Positions 23,662 through 35,100 of a stretch of DNA of 64,000 nucleotides are shown one piece after another. A program made the translations under genes and the position numbers. The stretch comes from Limnomonas spitsbergensis (lineage: Eukaryota > Chlorophyta > Chlorophyceae > Chlamydomonadales). The stretch spans positions 9,980,501 through 10,044,500 of the forward strand of contig JAYJMM010000041.1 in NCBI GenBank assembly GCA_037349105.1, given 5' to 3'. Under the pieces are notes generated by a model, which saw only the letters and a program-made list of their open reading frames with translations, did no database searches and was not told the DNA's origin. How positions within the stretch are numbered: the first letter of the stretch is position 1; each line of letters opens with the position of its first letter.

Positions 23662-23927
23662 GGAACAGAGCTACCCCCTGCATGTGGACGGGGGTCCAAA
23701 AGAACACGAAGAACACGTGTTGGCAGGCCTGTTCCTGCACTGTTCTTCCGCCAATGGAAACACAAATCGTTCAGTTGCCGGCAGTTGCCTCGCTATTCCT
23801 CCAATGGAAATACATTGTTAAAGGGAGAAAGGGGCTATGGAGGGTCAGTGAGAACAGGGGGAGATGTTGGACGGCAGTCGGGTGGACTGTTTTCAAGGAA
23901 ACGTAGATGAATGGAATGGGCAGATTG

Positions 23928-24732
23928 TGTCACGACGTATGGGTGCACCGCACGTATGGGTGGCTTGTACCGCTTTTTGGTTTCGGATTTCGTATGTTTG
24001 TGGTACTTAGAAGATGCTTGGCTAACTCCAGGCATTCTTCTCTTATTACTCAAGTAATATACCGAAGTTGAATCACCCCGCTATCTGTAAACTGTTCTGG
24101 AATTAACGTCCACCTGTGATATTTCGGCCTCTTATCAAGGCCAGGACACTGCACTTATAGGAGATCTCTAGTTTACACTACACTGATCATATTTCTCCAA
24201 GACCACATCATTCAGTAACAGGCCCTGATCGCTACACTGATCGATTATCTCTAGTTCACCACTACACTTATTCGTGATCTCTAGCATCAGCTCCTCTACT
24301 TCAACCATCTCAGCTCTATCTCTCGATCATACCCTACACTGCGAGCTTCAACAGTTCTATCTCTAGGCTATAATTCGACACTGTGAGCTGCTACCCAGGC
24401 CTTTTCTGGCTACTACCAAGTCGATTTACTGCTCCAGCAGCCGATCCTCCTCATCAAAGAGTCGCCTCTTCGGCTCATCCCTTCTCATCACTTCGGCTGG
24501 ATCGTCTCTCAAGTTCGTTCCATACCATTTCCTACTGTCAATAGCCGGCTTCAGTACAACTAGACCCAGCAGGATCGAGTTCACTTCGCAACTTTTGTCA
24601 ACAGTAAGAGAGGAATCATCAAAGGTTAGTGCATTACCCCGAGGATTAGTCGAGGATAAACTGTCTGCCAGCAGTTTATCGCTCCTGCACACGCTAGTTA
24701 ACCCCTATAAAGGGCACTTAGCACTCCAATAG
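23928..24732. mobile_element. ~805-bp dispersed repeat, copy A (solo LTR candidate)
   Basis: Begins TGTCACGACGTATGGGTGCA and ends CCCCTATAAAGGGCACTTAG then CACTCCAATAG. A second copy in the same orientation lies at 47743-48547, roughly 85-90% identical by eye over the parts compared. Both contain a minus-strand frame beginning CRSDKLLAD. The shared ends and TG start fit a solo LTR. Here a LINE fragment abuts directly at 24733, so a LINE 3' region is an alternative. Confidence 0.6.
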
Positions 24733-25760
24733 TGTCTTCTGTGCGCAGTGAAACTTCACGTTCACGGCTACCTCGTGACAATTGGACAGTGTGAACTGCT
24801 AGTTGTTTGAGCAGTGGGGGGACGTTGAGGGGTGTGATACCAAGGACTGGAAAGAGGTGCATGATATCTTTATAGAAAATGCCAGAGCAGCCAATGATGA
24901 CGAGGTGAACATAGGGGTTGAGGATGTCTGTAGCAGGGGGGGTAACGGATGTGTAAGAGGGTGGGGGGCAAGAGTGTGTAGAGGGTCTATGATAGGTGTA
25001 GTGAGGGTCCATCCTGCGGCGCGAAGCAATTGTACCATCTGTGCATGTTGTGTGGATTTGTGGCAAAGGCAGAATTGTAGATTGGAGGTAAACCCGAGCT
25101 CAATAATATGGATGGTAGTATGGTACAACGGTGTTGGAGGTCAAGAAGGAAGGCAGGGTTGGCAAGCCGGGCGGGAGGATAACTGTGGAGATCGGCAATG
25201 GTGAGGCCTTCAATTAAGAGGAGATCAGGACGAAGGCGGCAGAGTGTGGCAGGGGGGACAGCGGGAAGCATCTATTGCGGGATACGGGTGTCATAGACGC
25301 TTGGTGGGAGGGATGTAGCGGGTGGAGTGTGGCATCCTTAATTGTGAACATTCCACTCTTTGTGCCTTTGTGGAGCGAACGTTGGATGAGGCAGAGGGCC
25401 TTGTTGTGACCGGAGATATAAGAGGCATGCATACGGGGATGCCTGCATCTTCCAAACATGTGTCCCTACAGTATGTGTCAAAAGTAGCGTCAGGTGGGCC
25501 AGTGGGAGGTGGTATACATATGGGGCAAAGGCCATCGGTAAACGAGCGCACTGTTGTTTTGTAGGGAATCCGGAAGAGAAGTGCCCCCGTTTAGCTGTCC
25601 ATAAGAGGTTGGCTCGCATACGGAGGATGCAGCGCTTCAGAGAAAAGTGGCAAGCAGAAGATATGGAGGTGGTATCACCTACCGTCCGTAAAGTGAGGGC
25701 AAGAAGAGTGAAGGTGTGCCTTAATGGAGGAGGTGATGTCAGAAGTGAACCAAGGGGTGT
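24733..25760 (-). mobile_element. Decayed LINE C-terminal region
   Basis: Minus strand, several frames in the right order. ILRMRANLLWTAKRGHFSSG is followed by a Cys/His cluster (LCPIC.., YISGHN), then LHKGTKSGMFTIKDA, then RPDLLLIEGL, YHTTIHIIELGFTSN, TQHAQMVQLLRAAGW, and HLVIIGCSGIFYKD. This succession is what I know from the C-terminal part of algal LINE ORF2 (zinc knuckle, then a nuclease-like PD..E fold). Frameshifts separate the blocks, so it is not functional. Confidence 0.7.
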
Positions 25761-26181
25761 CGTGTGTATCCTTTCATATCACAGGTGCCAACATCAGACT
25801 GTTGTTGTGCTGGCGTGAAGCTGGTCCTAGCGCAGGCTATCTGCAGGCTATCCAAGGCAAGCCCTCTCGCGTGCGAAATATTCCACAGCTTCGTGTCAGG
25901 TGCACCTGCAGGTGGCAGTTTGGGACACTTGTCAAAAACGAGGCAGCATACTTTCGAAGCAGATGCACTAAACTCTTGTCATTTACACAGCTAATTCAAG
26001 GGCCAGTTAAGGAGATAAATCAAACGTACGATGCTAGTGAGCAATGCCCCTAGGCATATCCATATGCCACTTGGTCTTGTAGACAACTTGGAATGCAGGA
26101 TGTTTGAATCTGGAAGCAGTGGCATTCCACCTGTGGCACTCGATCTTTCGGGACTTCAAAATGGTCGGCAAGATCCCGCAG

Positions 26182-29100
26182 GGGCAGTAGCACGAGAGGT
26201 GCTCACGGTCCGACTGAAACCCTCTATTATCGACGTCGTCAACGTGGGCACCCATCATGCAAGCGCCAATTGGGCAGCAGTGTCGATCCCGGACACGTTG
26301 GCACATTTGTCTTGCCTCGTTCTTTACGAGCTCGAGCTGAAAGAGCAGGCAAGTCCACTGCACGTTACCTTAACATCCGCACGTAGATTAGACAGTCCGA
26401 TAAATGCTGATTCACACGATGCTATCTCGTTTGCATGGCTGGTTACAGGACCCGCAAGCCGGCTCTGTCTCGAAAGAACAGCCAGCGGTTTCTGCTGCCA
26501 CCGGCAAGAGCAAGAGGACCGAAGGCCCAGTGATGAGGGCTTCAGCTTCACCATGGCGCGTCGTGTTCAGTGGCACAAACACCAGCTTCCAGGTGAGGAG
26601 CCCGTCATCCCGCAACTCAACCTGGGGATGAGTCAGTGCAACAGCTCGCTCACGCCGGACAGGGTGGGGAATGGACTCCCTCGTGTCGACCAGAGAGGCT
26701 GTCACTGTTCAAGGGCGCAAGGAACCCATCCGTTCGGCTATCCTGGACCAGGGCCTTTTGATAGGCGTCCGGTTGGTCATTCCGAAGCTGCTGGACGTCT
26801 TCTCTGCCCAAGCAGCATGGCCTCACTCCACCACACTCAGTGCACTAGGGAGCTGTGCAGGGCTGTGTGGAAGTCTGTCAACCTGATTTGCCTGTTTCTA
26901 TCTCACTTGTGCAATTCTGCTTTGAAGAAGAGCGCCTCGTATTAATTGTGACTGGGGATCCGCTGCAAGGTCGAAAGCTCGCGCCTCAAGTTGCTACAGC
27001 ATGGCAGCATGATTCCTCGCCTCTGGTTAAATCCCCGGTTTATTAGGCCGAGTCCGCTAACAACTCGCATACGGATTGCTGGCTAACCGGTGCTGGACAA
27101 GCCTTTCAGCAGAGATAGGCCTGCCCTGGAAATCTGGTGGCAAACATGGCTCCAGCTGATTTTAGAGTTGTAGAATAGAGTGTAGCAGCAGGACTGAACA
27201 TGTAAGTAAGATAACAGAAACGCCCTCAGATGTGCTTTTTATTCCTCATGTCTGCCACGAGATGTGGCAATAGGATTCTAGTCACGGCAGAACAGTTTGG
27301 CACTGCAGCATGGTTGCAGACCAAGCGCTGGCTGAAGCAACCGCATCAGCTCTCACCTGTAGAGCTATGCTCTAGATTCACCGACAGTGTGTCAGAAGCA
27401 TCTAATAGCCAGGCTGATGTTGCCCTTCCCAGCATCCGCCCAGAATGGTGCCCTTGTGGGCTGACCTCTCAGCAGCCAACCCAGCTTGTGGTCTAGGCTG
27501 ACAAGCTTGCAGGCTGCAGCGAGTGGCAGCCACTGCTCGCCCAACACCTTTTTTGTCCCTCAAAAGGTCGATTGAGTTCAAACAAAAACGAACTTATCCG
27601 GCATCATTCAAAGTGTACCCCGTCATGCCCCCCCCCTCTTGTATCAGCTGGACTACTTGAAGCCGGGCAGGACCTACCAGTTACGCCTGCTGGTGAAACT
27701 GCAGCTGCATCCCGAGGACGAGCCCTTCATCAAGGTGCTTTGCGATGCCTCAGAGCCCAGCAGCCTGACGACCCAGCCCACCGCGCCCTCTCAGGCCCCA
27801 CCCCCCACGCTCGCCGTGAAGGACAGGAAGGCCCTCAAGGTGAGGCAACTAGTATGGCTGCTGGTAGGAATCAAGCGGCCCATCTTAGTTGCATTGAACA
27901 AGGCTTGGGCTCAGTGAATCAGAGGAATGAAACCACGCCCTCCTTGCGGCACGGCAGTTCGGAATGTCAGGGACCTTACTGCGTCTAGTGTCTTCTTGCC
28001 TGCATGCCATGCATCCACTTCAGCATGTTATGAGTTTATGACGGAAGGACTAGCCATGCACCACCCATGCACTGTGTCGTCCTCAGGGCAAGCCTTGCAT
28101 TGCACCACCCAATGCTGTGTAACTAGTTACGGCATGTCCTCTTCCTTTTTCATGGCATGGTATGCCCTTCATGCGCTGTACCCTCATGTCCCTGCCATTT
28201 GTCCTGATTTTTTTTGATATGCACTTCCTGCATCCCCATGCACTCTCATGCATGCCCATGCTCTGCCTTGCATCCCGATGCACTGCTATTATCTTCCATG
28301 CGTTCCCATGCACCCCTTATACCCTCAAAAGCTTCCATGCAACCTCGTGGCCCCCCACGTCGTGCCTGCAGGTCAAATGGGCTGTTCCAGAGGAGACAGG
28401 CGGAGCCGGCCCGCTGCACTACCGCCTGTACTGCAACCCCGCACCCACTGAGGTTGACCCAGGAACCCTCCTCGATGAAGAGGTGTGTGACTGTGTTTGT
28501 ATGCAACCTAGCTTTGTCCGGGTGACAGCTGCAGTTCAAAAACACACATAAAGCTCAAGTGTAGGTGCATTGAGCGCAGAGGAGGTTGTGAGACTGTGTA
28601 TGACTTCAGGCCCTCACCCTATTCGACCGGGTCAGATATACCTGATGTGTTGAATTGTTGTTCATTTGGATCCCCTGTTGTCCCCCCAGGGCTTCTTGGA
28701 GGTGTACAGCGGGGAGGAACGTGCTGTGAAAGTGGCCAAGCTGGTCCCCGGCATGAGGTATTCCTTCAAGCTGAAGGTGGGGCTGGGTAGCAGTGAAGGG
28801 TGGGCAGAGTGGTGTGAATGGTAGGGCTGGAATGTATGGAACATGGTGGTTCGATGAAAGGTAATTGAACTTAATAGTTAGTGAACAGAGTTGCCATGTA
28901 TGGAGTAAGGTCAGGGCTAAAGTGAATGGTGGTTTCACCCTAACATGCTGTGATGACATGACCTGTCTTGTGGCTCCTGCATTCCTTGATCCCTGCCCCC
29001 TCTGCCAGGTTCACAATGCAGTGGGCGAAGGCCGTACCAGCCGCTGCAGCTTTTTCTACACACAGGCGACGGTGCCTTCGATGCCAGACCCTCCCATGGT

Positions 29101-32100
29101 CCTCTCCACGTCTGCGGTGAGCTTCGCTAGGGAGGGGGATCTGGCTCGGTGGACACATTGCCCCGCCCTCTAAAAAATACAGCCATGGGAGGAGTGAATG
29201 GGGATCATTCAACTGACACAATGAAGTGGAACTGCAATAACACTTTTGCTTCGGTCTATCGCCCCATCTCATTTTCCACCCTATAACACCTACTGCTAAC
29301 TATCTGAGCTGTTTGGGCTGATAAACCCTGATCTCCCATTCCTCACCCTTTGGAAATTCCCGCCGGATGTATCGGTTGCTTTTGCCCCTTTCCTGACGTC
29401 CCAACCACCTCGCTGCACCCCCCTATCCCAGGCGAGCATCATTCTGATGTGGCGCTCCCCGCATGACAACGGCTCTCCTGTTTCTTCGTACCGCTTGGAG
29501 CTGGATGACGGGCGCGGCGGGCTGGACTATCAGCTGGTGTATGCCGGGCCGGGGCTGTCGGCAACGGCCTCGGGACTGCAGAGTGGCCTGCGCTATTCCT
29601 TCAGACTGCTGGCTGAGAACGATGTGAGTTGTGACTTGTGAACCTCTAAATCTCGAACTGGGTGTCGGCCACGGTCACGGGGCTGCACAGTGGCGTCACT
29701 ATTGAGCGCTGCTGGCTGAGATGGGTGTGAGATGTGAGCTCTGAACTCTGAACCGTTGATCTTGAAATATGCACACTACAACATAAGACATGGATCCCTG
29801 AACCATGGAAGATGAACTCTTGAGCTATGGACCCTGAACCACAGACCTTGAACCATGAGATGGTTTAGCATGGGAAGAGGGTTGGGGGTTCACAGATGGC
29901 CGTGCGTGCTTGAGAGAGATTATGGCCCTTGCTGTTGGCCATAGGCATGAACGTCCTACGCTCTTTCGTGCGTTCTCTCACGATCATGCTAGATATTACA
30001 TATGAACTCTGTTATCCTGACCCAGGCCTCCCTGCATCCTGATGCACCGCCCTAAACCCTAATCAACAAGGCCGTAACTCCCTTTCTCCCCTCCCTCAGA
30101 CCCTGACCCTTCCCTGCTGTGGTTTTTGTGTAGGAGGGCAAGAGCATGTGGAGCCAGCCGACGCTTTCCACCACCGCTGCGGTGCCCCCGAGCTCCCCGA
30201 CGCAGCTGGCCATGGTGGGGGCGTCCAAGTCCTCTGCCACGCTGTCTTGGCAAGCCCCCGAGGACTGTGGCGGTGGCCGGGTGGCAGTGTACGAGGTTCA
30301 GCTGCAGGCCAAGAGCGCGGCGGCAGTGGAGCATGCGGGCGGGGAGTGGCTCAGCATCTTTGAGGGCGACGCGCTGGCATGCACGATCAACTCGCTGAGG
30401 GCGGGATGCACGTATCGGGCGCGAGTGCGGGCAGCCAGCGCGGCGGGGTGGGTCCTGGTGTGGCGCAGTTGGGGCGGGGTTTAGGGTCAAGGGTTAGCAG
30501 GGTGTGTCAAAGGAACATGCTCGGTGGACATGGATGGGGTGTGATATTATGATCGGATGCATTTTTCTGTTGACTGGGGTGTTGATCCTGAGGGGCATTA
30601 GTCATTGGGGGATTTAAATCCGGATGGGGGAATGTATTATTTGAGGTCCATATCCAGGGTGTTGATACGTCTAGTGGGTACAGATCCTGGTTGTAGATCC
30701 TTGCAGGTATCTCGCTTTATAGGGATCTTTGATTAAAAGGCCATGCAGATGATGCCTTGGAGCCACTCCAGCTCCCGTCGCAACTCGCCTTTGACGAAGA
30801 TTTCACCGAGAGAACATTTCCAACAGGGTGCATCGTATGGAGCCCAAATCTGATGACTGATCGTCAGAGATCGTGGTTTTCAAAGTTCAAAATACCCTGG
30901 TCCATCGCAAAGCGCAATATATCGCGGCCTCAATGAAACACTGGTCTCCCTCTTGAAGGTTTTCAGTCCTGGGGGGATACTCTGGATCCAGCTGTGTGGC
31001 AGTGTACATGTTTGGGTCCACAGGTGGCGACAGCACACCCACTTGCCTGCCCTGCGCGTCTTGTTCATCCCCCCCCGTCCCCTGTGCCTGCCTGCAGGTG
31101 GGGCTTGTGCAGCATCCCCATTGATGTGTGCAGCTCCCCGGACGTGCCGGACTCACCAGAACCGCCTACACCGCAGATCACGGAGTCGGTGAGTGAACGA
31201 GGTCCACAGGGTGAAGCCCATGAATGGCACAGGGGACAGGTTCAGTCGGTGGGCAATACCTTATGTGCTCCCAGGCAGGTAGGGAGGAGGTGGATTTGGT
31301 TTGTTATAGGGTTGTCAAATCCACCCCATTGACTTTCTTGAAAGGCCAGGTCGTGCTAGCAGAAGGGTAGGTGGTGGTCATGGCGGGGGCGGAAGGGGCA
31401 CGGCAAAGGAAGGGCGGAGGTTGTGGGGTGATGTGAGAGAGGCGGGTTGAGGGGGGGGGGGTCCCCTAGTTGGGGAGGTCTGGTTCGGCAGGTGGAGAGT
31501 TGAGCCCTGAGTGCTGACCGCCTGCAGAATGAATGCTGAATCAAGGTTAAATTCATGCGGAGTGAGTACGGAACTTGTATTGGGGTCAGTTATGGTGACG
31601 TAGGATACGTAGACGCGGGAGGGGGGGGGAGGGGGGGCGGGAAGGAGCGTCCAGGTGGCCGAGTGTTTATGCACCTTCTATAATATGAGACAGGTGATTG
31701 GCCTAAGTATGATAGCGATGTGAATCTACTAGCTACTTGGCTGGTGGCACCTCCACAACTCAGTGACCTCAACAGGAATGCCTGATCCCTGATCCCTGCT
31801 CTGCCTCTTGCTGCCTGCCCAGAGGTTCCTGGGTGTGGCGTGGGACCCTCCCACTCACAACGGTGGCGCCAAGATCAGCTTCTACACGCTGGAGGTAGCA
31901 CAGGTAAGGGATAGACGCGGGGATGTGTTCGGAGGGAAAGGGTGAAGGACCTGGGATATGACGCAGGGGAGGGAGGGAAAGGAAGGAGGGAAGGGATGTA
32001 TGAATCAGAATTTTAGAAAGGGATGCCCTGTCTTGTGGCCGCAGTCTAGAGGAACAGGAAGTAAATGAAGGAATCATGTGTCGCGTCATTCGTGAGGGCC

Positions 32101-35100
32101 GCAGCCACACCTGCTCATCACTGCGCAACAGGCCCGCAAGAAACTGAAACAATTTCCTCAGAGACCTTCATTGATGTGAGCACCAGCTCTCAGCATGCGT
32201 ATGTGTTCATAGAATCTGGATGCCCCAAATGATGTGCTTGCCGGCTGGGCATGCCGTTTCCATGTGCCGGCCCCCTGTATGCCCTCCTCTGAACCCTCTC
32301 TGACCCTCCGTCTGTTTCTGCCTCCGTGCTCACCCTCCCCCCTTCCCTCCCCTTGCAGGCCGCCCCCTGTGCTTGTGGGACATGCCCCAGCTCTGTCATG
32401 CACGTCATGGCTCCCTGTGAGGCGGCTCTGCATGGGACCTCGGTGCAAATGAATCTCAACGGAGATGTGCAGGTGAGAGGGCAGCCGCTCAGGGGGCAAA
32501 GGGGTTGGAGGATGCGCAGGTTAAGGGAGGCCATGGGGCTGTTTGTATGGCATGATGTGCGTTGCATGGCCCATTCAGGCGCAAGTACGGCGCTCTAGAG
32601 GGTGAATGTGCCAATGTGGCAGCTCTGGTGGAGAGAAATGCTTCTGGAATAGGATGTCTAGATGTGACGGGTATTATTTCAGAGTGCAAGGGATCAACGG
32701 GGCATTGCGAGTGACCTCAATGATCGTGTCCATTGACTGGGCGGCGGTGGTGGTAGGGGATTCTGACTGAACCCTGTGTAAAGGATTCACCTCCTGTGAA
32801 CCATTTAAGCTCAAAACCTGAAACGTCACACCTTACGCCGCAGATGGCCTCCATTTGTCTGGACCTGCAGCCGACAAGCTGTGTTTCTTGAGAAATCCAC
32901 CTTGCCACTAAAATCCCAAACCCTTTGCCTACTGACTGCTGAGTGCTGCATTCTGGGACCTGCAGTCGGGCACGCTTTGCTTTTTTAGCGCTGATGCCGA
33001 GATCCTGAAACCACTGTGCCTACAGGCTGCCACGATCTGTGACCTGCAGCCGGGCCTGGCCTTATTTCTTAGCACTCAAAAGCTTAACCCTGTACCCCAA
33101 CCTTTCCTAGCACTCAAACCTTAACCCTATACCCCAACCTTCCTTAGCACTCAAATCTTAACCCTATACCCCAACCTTTATTAGCACTCATACCTTAACC
33201 CTTTACCCCAACCTATATTACTATATTAGCACTCAAACCTTAACCCTGTACCTCAACCTTTCTTAGCACTCAAACCTTAAAACTATACCCCAACCTTTTT
33301 AAGCACTAAAATCTTAACCCTATACCCCAACCTTTATTAGCACTCAAATCTTAACCCTATGCCCCAACCTTTCTTAGCACTCAAATCTTAACCCTATACC
33401 CCAACCTTTCTTAGCACTCAAATCTTAACCCTATACCCCAACCTTTCTTAGCACTCAAATCTTAACCCTATACCCCTAACTTTCTTAGCATTCAAACCTT
33501 AACCTCTATCTCAACCTTTCTCAGCATTCAATCTCCAACCCTATACTCCAACCTTTCTGCCAACAGACTGCAGAGATTCGTGACCTGCAGCCAGGCACAC
33601 CTTACTTTTTCCGCGTCAAGGCTAACAACCCGCTCGGCCCCGGCACCTGGAGCGACTGGTCGCGGATGATGACGCATGCCGAGCCGCCCGCAGCACCCGC
33701 AGACCTTTGCGCTAGCGCCACAGGTAATCAACGAGCTCTTCAGTTGATGTCCTTGGCGCAAGTGCCACAGGTGCATGCAATACGTGTCCATGGATGGAGC
33801 CTTAAACGTCCGGTGATCACAGCTGGAGGAAGTACCCAATAGAGCACAAGAGTATTTGTCCTTTCAAAATGGAATTTTTCATAGGATGGGCCCTCAAGTC
33901 ATCGCAAACGATCGCATGCAGCCTTTTCTCGTAGACCCTGATATGTGCCCCTGCTCAGGCAATGCTTTTCTCATTCCCTCCCACCTCTTCCCCCTGCTCA
34001 GGCAATGCCTCCATCTTCATCTGCTGGTCCGTCCCGGATGGCTTGGGTGCGCCTGTCACCGCCTACATGCTGGAGATGGCGCGGCAGCAAGATGCCATGA
34101 CATTATCACCAGCGGAGGGTGGGACGGACGCAATACAGCATTCAGCAGAGGGTAGGCTCCTGGGGTTGAGAGGGAGGGACAGGCACAGGGCAACAGATGG
34201 AGGAGCGTAGGCATACGGGGACAAGAGGGTGGAACGGGCACTGCGTCTGTAAGGGGTCATCAGAAAGGGACAAGAAGATGGACCCGTCCATCCCACCTCT
34301 ATCTGCCAATCTCGCTGGTCCTGGATCCTGCAGCATAAACCTGCTGTCCAGCTCTCCACCTATTCCACTTTCCATCATCAGCTGCAGATAAGACCAGCAT
34401 CTATTTGTGGTCCAGCTCTCCACCATCTTCTTTTGCAGCGCATGCAGACATGTTCTACGGCCTTCGTGAATTTAAAACTAACCTCATATCTTAACCCTTC
34501 CCCCCTGTCACCTTTGGATACTGCAGCAGGTGCACGCAGGCAGGAATGCTTAGGCTTTGGCGCATTCACCGCGGCTTACCGAGGCCCGGGAACCTCATTT
34601 GAAGTCAAGGGGCTCCTTCCGGCGACGACGTATGCATTCCGCGTCTGTGCGCTCAACGCGGTTGGGCCAGGTGAGTGCGCCTGATCAGGAAGTGCACTTG
34701 ACCATTCAAGCTCAAGCCAAACACGCCCCGCACCCAACCAGGGTTATGCTTGAATCATCTCAGCCCAAGGCTGAAGACGCCCTGTACCTGATCAGGATAC
34801 AGCTTGAGCCATCTCAACAGAAGGCTGAAAATGCCCGGCACCTCATCAGCTGCTTTGATCGTCTGCATCCCATGCCTAGCCATGCAGGCCCTGTGCCCTG
34901 GACCCCACTGACACACTTTGAGGCCTATCTCATGCAGCTGCGAGAATGTTGCTCCTCAGTGCGGTGCCATAATTATAGCATGAGCCTGGAAGGGGACCCT
35001 GAAGCCTTTAAGTTCATTCGCTTCACTCGTAACCTGGAAGATGTTTATTGGGCTGGCCTTAAGACTGGGGGATTGCAGAGTTGAGGCGTGGAAGTACGGA

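Larger units (their letters stand above)
20541..23825. mobile_element. Large foldback element with split right arm
   Basis: The left arm (20541-20742) is matched in reverse complement by three blocks on the right: 22711-22785 (pairs with 20668-20742, carrying GAGCCAGCGTGGCAGCGTGG), 23085-23182 (pairs with 20570-20662, carrying CCAATCCAGTCGTT), and about 23800-23817 (pairs with GTTTCCATTGGAGG near 20547). About 300 bp (22786-23084) and about 600 bp (23183-23800) interrupt the right arm. Inside lie two direct ~890-bp units. The arrangement is that of a foldback/long-TIR DNA transposon that has expanded internally; no known superfamily is assigned. Confidence 0.65.

Noticed and set aside
26031..26945. 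304-codon plus-strand open frame
   Set aside because: Only its 26182-26348 part fits an FN3 exon; beyond the GC donor at 26349 it reads through introns, and the next real exon is in another frame.
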